A DNA stretch of 64,000 nt from Mycobacterium sp. PSTR-4-N (GTDB lineage Bacteria > Actinomycetota > Actinomycetes > Mycobacteriales > Mycobacteriaceae). Both the position numbers and the translations under genes were made by a program. Positions 61,265 to 64,000 of this stretch are shown here, in pieces (the first letter of the stretch is position 1; every line of letters starts with the position of its first letter). The stretch is taken from NCBI RefSeq assembly GCF_022348085.1, contig NZ_JAKRFN010000005.1, positions 290,825 through 354,824 on the forward strand, written 5' to 3'. Under the pieces are notes generated by a model. It searched no databases. It was not told the DNA's origin and saw only the letters and a program-made list of their open reading frames with translations.

Positions 61265-61687
61265 TTACGAAACTGGGATGGAAGCGCAGCCGACGCCGGG
61301 GATGCAGCCCGAGACGCCACCGGGTCCGGCCGAACCGCCGACACCGCCGGGGTTGGTCGAGCCGCTGGCGCCACCGGGGCCTGCCGCACCGGACGGGCCG
61401 CCGGGGATCGACCCGCTGGCACCCTCAGGTCCGGCCGCTCCGGCGACGCCGCCGGGGTTGGTGGAACCGCTCGCGCCACCGGGGCCTGCCGTGCCCGCGG
61501 GGCCGCCGGGAATGCCACCCGTGGCGCCGCCGGGACCCGCGGTGCCCACCGAGGCGCAGGGAGTGCCGTCGGGATTGAAGCAGGGCGGCGGAGCCGGCTG
61601 AGCGAAAGTCAGGGGCGCCGTTGCGATTGCAGTCGCCGCCGCGCCCGCGAAGATCAAGGAACCTAGATTCAGTGTCTTGTGTCGCAT
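61265..61687 (-). CDS. Exported Gly-rich, collagen-like repeat protein
   Basis: A 140-residue secreted protein. Signal peptide to about residue 29 (TAPLTFAQPAP). A Cys-containing start (PCFNPDGTPCASVG) leads into about 85 residues of Gly/Ala/Ser/Pro repeats: AGPGGASGSTNPGGV occurs twice and AGP[GE]G[AV][ST]G[SGC]IPG units several times, ending with SGCIPGVGCAS. The pattern resembles collagen-like or PE_PGRS-type low complexity. Function unknown, probably envelope-associated. Confidence 0.78.
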   Translation of the reverse strand: MRHKTLNLGSLIFAGAAATAIATAPLTFAQPAPPPCFNPDGTPCASVGTAGPGGATGGIPGGPAGTAGPGGASGSTNPGGVAGAAGPEGASGSIPGGPSGAAGPGGASGSTNPGGVGGSAGPGGVSGCIPGVGCASIPVS

Positions 61688-61748
61688 GGCTAAGTAGTTG
61701 CCCGATTGCTGCAGAATCGAAACCAGCCGATGGTGGCATCCTGGCGGG

Positions 61749-62393
61749 ATGGGTCTGATCTTTCGGCTGGCCGAGCTGCTGGTGGTGCTCTTGCCGGTGG
61801 TCGGCGTCGCGTACGCGACCTACCGCGGCATCGCCGCGACGCGCCGTCAACGCGACCCGGAGCTGCCTCCGGCGCCTCCTGCGCGGTCCGCCACCGCAGC
61901 CCAGCGTCGCACCGTGCTGCGGACGGTGGAACAGCATGACCGCACCGACACCCGGTGGCTGGAATACGAACTGGACGCCGCGAAGGTGCTCGACTACCCG
62001 TTGATGACCGACCTGCGCGATCCCCTCACCGAACGGTTCCACCGAGCCAAGCTGCGCGCTGATTTTCTCCGGCCCGCCGACATCGGCGATCTACTGGAGG
62101 ATCGCGAAGCGCTGCGCAGCTATGTCGATGCGGTCGGTGAGTACGCGACGGCGTTCGACATCGCCGAAGCCGAAGCGCGGCGGCGCAAACGAGCCGCCTT
62201 CAGCACGGATGAGCAGGACCGCCTGACGCGCGCACAACGACTACTCCGGGTCGCTGCCGACACCGCCGCCACCCCGCAGGAGCGCGAGCGCGCCTACCGG
62301 CTGGCGCAGCGCGAACTCGACGGACTGCTCGTGCTGCCGGAGCGTGCCCGCCACGAGTTGGAACGCGGGATCAGCGGTGAGCTCGGTGATTAG
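61749..62393 (+). CDS. Membrane-anchored helical hypothetical protein
   Basis: A 214-residue protein with one N-terminal transmembrane helix (residues 4-24, IFRLAELLVVLLPVVGVAYA) and a mostly helical, highly charged cytosolic part (EDREALRSYVDAVGEYATAF, AEAEARRRKRAAF). No family recognised. ATG 61749 is used as it starts directly at the helix. Overlaps the opposing aminotransferase by 4 bp. Confidence 0.68.
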   Translation: MGLIFRLAELLVVLLPVVGVAYATYRGIAATRRQRDPELPPAPPARSATAAQRRTVLRTVEQHDRTDTRWLEYELDAAKVLDYPLMTDLRDPLTERFHRAKLRADFLRPADIGDLLEDREALRSYVDAVGEYATAFDIAEAEARRRKRAAFSTDEQDRLTRAQRLLRVAADTAATPQERERAYRLAQRELDGLLVLPERARHELERGISGELGD

Positions 62394-63778
62394 CCGACAG
62401 CAGCATCGGCGACGTCGAGCGCCCGGTCGAGGATCGCCACACCTTCGCGTGCCAGGTCCTCGGTGATGATGCAGGGCGGCACGACGTGGATCCGGTTGTA
62501 GTTGGCGAACGGCAGCATGCCGAGCTTCTTGCATTCGGCGATGACGGAATTCATTGCCGTGCTGGAGCTTCCGTAGGGCGCCAACGGCTCGCGGGTGTCC
62601 TGATCGACGACGAGTTCGACGGCCCAGAACACACCGGTGCCTCGGACTTCGCCGACACTGCGATGCCGCGCCGCGACGTCGCGCAGGGCAGGCCCGAGGA
62701 CTTCGGTGCCGATACGCGCGGCGTTGTCGACGATGCACTCGTCAGCCATCGCGGTGATGGTCGCGACGGCGGCGGCGGTCGCCAGCGGATGGCCGGAGTA
62801 GGTGAGCCCGCCGGGGTAGGCGCGGTGGGCGAACGTCTCGGCGATGTGCGGGGAGATCGCGACCCCGCCGAGGGGCACGTAGCCGGAGTTGACGCCTTTG
62901 GCGAAGGTCAGCAGATCGGGCACGACGTCGAAATGGTCGATGGCGAACCACTTTCCGCTTCGGCCGAAGCCCGACATCACCTCGTCGGCGATGTAGACGA
63001 TGCCGTATTCGTCGCACAGGGCGCGGACGCCGGCGAGGTAGCCGGGCGGGGGCACCATGATGCCGGCGGTGCCGGGGATGGACTCCAGGATGATCGCGGC
63101 GATCGTCGACGGACCCTCCATGCGGATGATGTCGCGAAGGTGCGCCAGCGCGCGCTCGGATTCCTCTTCCTCCGTGGTGGCGTGGAACTGCGAGCGGTAC
63201 AGGAAGGGCCCGAAGAAGTGCACGATGCCGGCGTTGCCGTGGTCGTTGGGCCAGCGGCGCGGGTCGCCGGTCAGGTTGATCGCGGTCTCGGTACCGCCGT
63301 GGTAGGAGCGATAACGGGAGAGCACCTTGTACCGACCGGTGTGCAGGCGGGCCATGCGTACCGCGTGCTCGACGGCGTCGGCGCCGCCGTTGGTGAAGAA
63401 GATCTTGTTCAGCTCGCCCGGGGTGCGCTCGGCGACCAGGCGGGCGGCCTCGGAGCGGGCGGCGTTCGCGTGCTGCGGCGCGACCGTGCACAGCTTCGCG
63501 GCCTGCTCGGCAATGGCGGCAACGACTTTGGGGTGCTGATGACCGATGTTGGTGTTGACCAGCATCGAGGAGAAGTCGAGGAGCCGGTGGCCGTCGCCGT
63601 CCCACACGTGGCAGCCCTCCGACGCGGTGATCGTCATCGGCGCGATCTCGGCCTGTGCCGACCACGAGTGGAACACGTGGGCACGGTCGAGCTCGTAGGC
63701 GCGGACGGCCTCGGCGCGGGCTTCGTCGGCGGTCAGGCCGTTGGGCAACGTCGATTCATGCAAGGTCGGATTGGCCAC
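62390..63778 (-). CDS. Class III (omega) PLP-dependent aminotransferase
   Basis: A 462-residue fold-type I aminotransferase of the aspartate/omega family. TNGGADAVEHAVRMAR (near 125) binds PLP phosphate, YIADEVMSGFGRSGKWFA (near 255) carries the PLP Asp, the Schiff-base Lys is in LLTFAKGVNSGYVPLGG (near 288), and LTYSGHPLATAAA follows. Amino donor unknown; could be beta-alanine, GABA or putrescine. ATG 63778 start. Confidence 0.9.
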   Translation of the reverse strand: MANPTLHESTLPNGLTADEARAEAVRAYELDRAHVFHSWSAQAEIAPMTITASEGCHVWDGDGHRLLDFSSMLVNTNIGHQHPKVVAAIAEQAAKLCTVAPQHANAARSEAARLVAERTPGELNKIFFTNGGADAVEHAVRMARLHTGRYKVLSRYRSYHGGTETAINLTGDPRRWPNDHGNAGIVHFFGPFLYRSQFHATTEEEESERALAHLRDIIRMEGPSTIAAIILESIPGTAGIMVPPPGYLAGVRALCDEYGIVYIADEVMSGFGRSGKWFAIDHFDVVPDLLTFAKGVNSGYVPLGGVAISPHIAETFAHRAYPGGLTYSGHPLATAAAVATITAMADECIVDNAARIGTEVLGPALRDVAARHRSVGEVRGTGVFWAVELVVDQDTREPLAPYGSSSTAMNSVIAECKKLGMLPFANYNRIHVVPPCIITEDLAREGVAILDRALDVADAAVG

Positions 63779-63846
63779 GGGTAAACCGTAGTCGGTGTTC
63801 CTGGCCGCCTGCTATGGCCACGGGAGGCAAGAGAATTTGTCGGTGG

Positions 63847-63862
63847 TCGAATGTATGTTCGA
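63847..63862. promoter_or_regulatory. LexA (SOS) box
   Basis: TCGAATGTATGTTCGA fits the mycobacterial SOS box TCGAAC-N4-GTTCGA with one mismatch. Such boxes precede DNA-damage genes and the 13E12/DUF222-HNH repeat genes of mycobacteria. It lies 80 bp upstream of a probable IS ORF and 69 bp from the aminotransferase start on the other strand. Confidence 0.65.
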
Positions 63863-63941
63863 AGTATGTCGGATCCACTGACTCAAACTTTCTGGCAGGG
63901 TCGCCGGAGAATGATGGTGACACGTCCAGAGGGAGTGTCAG

Positions 63942-64000
63942 ATGTCGAGATCGCGGAAGGTGAAGGTCAGCGCCGAGGAGAAGACCCGTTTGGTTCTGGC
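63942..64000 (+). mobile_element. Start of a probable insertion-sequence transposase (OrfA), cut by the window end
   Basis: ATG 63942 opens a frame beginning MSRSRKVKVSAEEKTRLVL, like the helix-turn-helix OrfA of IS3-type transposases, with AGGGAG 6-8 nt upstream. Only 19 residues are visible. The IS left end should lie between the LexA box and here; the segment from about 63878 (TGACTCAAAC) is a candidate. A second open frame from ATG 63867 also reaches the window end. Confidence 0.55.

Noticed and set aside
61300..61560. Repeats as a CRISPR array
   Set aside because: Repeats are in-frame Gly-rich codon repeats of a secreted protein, with no unique spacers and no cas genes.

Overview
The window is 64 kb of high-GC, gene-dense chromosome from a mycobacterium, most likely an environmental fast-growing Mycolicibacterium. 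Supporting signs are a cutinase-like secreted hydrolase, an Rv0203-type haemophore, several F420-dependent luciferase-fold enzymes, an ANTAR regulator, many GTG starts, ATGA/GTGA stop-start overlaps, SigF-type promoters (GTTT-N15/16-GGGTAN) and a mycobacterial LexA box. No rRNA, tRNA or CRISPR array was found. The left edge cuts an aldo/keto reductase. The right edge cuts what looks like the first ORF of an insertion sequence.

Layout. 1-9.5 kb: aldo/keto reductase, DUF2236 oxygenase, GAF-ANTAR regulator with a small coupled partner, MOSC-flavodoxin-reductase-ferredoxin fusion, DUF2231 membrane protein, F420 enzyme, malQ and a VIT/CCC1 metal transporter. 9.6-18.2 kb: second F420 enzyme, amidase, FNT channel, TesB-like thioesterase, acyltransferase, SRPBCC protein, and an exporter / hydroxyacid-oxoacid transhydrogenase / thioesterase run. 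18.2-22.8 kb: a tight five-gene minus-strand operon of PAS-GAF-PP2C phosphatase, stand-alone CarH-like cobalamin photosensor, STAS protein, Nei-type DNA glycosylase and alpha/beta hydrolase. This is the most interesting unit in the window. 22.9-40.9 kb: transporters, small exported proteins, a haemophore, Tat-exported glycosidase, enoyl-CoA hydratase, RNase Z, DJ-1/PfpI protein, cutinase, a methyltransferase / CDGSH / haem-oxygenase-like diiron trio, ferritin-like protein, a ketosynthase lacking its cysteine, a sugar O-methyltransferase with a tiny coupled partner, and a Nudix hydrolase. 40.9-51.6 kb: a complete carbohydrate or polyol locus with two regulators (DeoR and SorC), FGGY kinase, two zinc dehydrogenases, FucA-type aldolase, SDR and a ribose-type ABC importer. 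51.7-64 kb: large exported beta-propeller, MscS channel, MOSC-DUF2237-CobW operon, GGDEF protein, SDR-amidohydrolase pair, collagen-like exported protein, class III aminotransferase, and a LexA box next to the IS.

How it fits together. The phosphatase/B12/STAS operon has the components of a partner-switching pathway of the kind that controls SigF-type sigma factors. Several genes elsewhere in the window (malQ, the cutinase, the diiron oxidase, a DUF5666-like exported protein, a hypothetical protein) carry close matches to the mycobacterial SigF promoter, so regulator and possible targets lie in one neighbourhood. That link is inference. The sugar locus is self-contained: divergent SorC-type operators sit between the SorC gene and the importer operon, and the kinase/dehydrogenase/aldolase operon runs toward the importer operon and ends at a shared hairpin.
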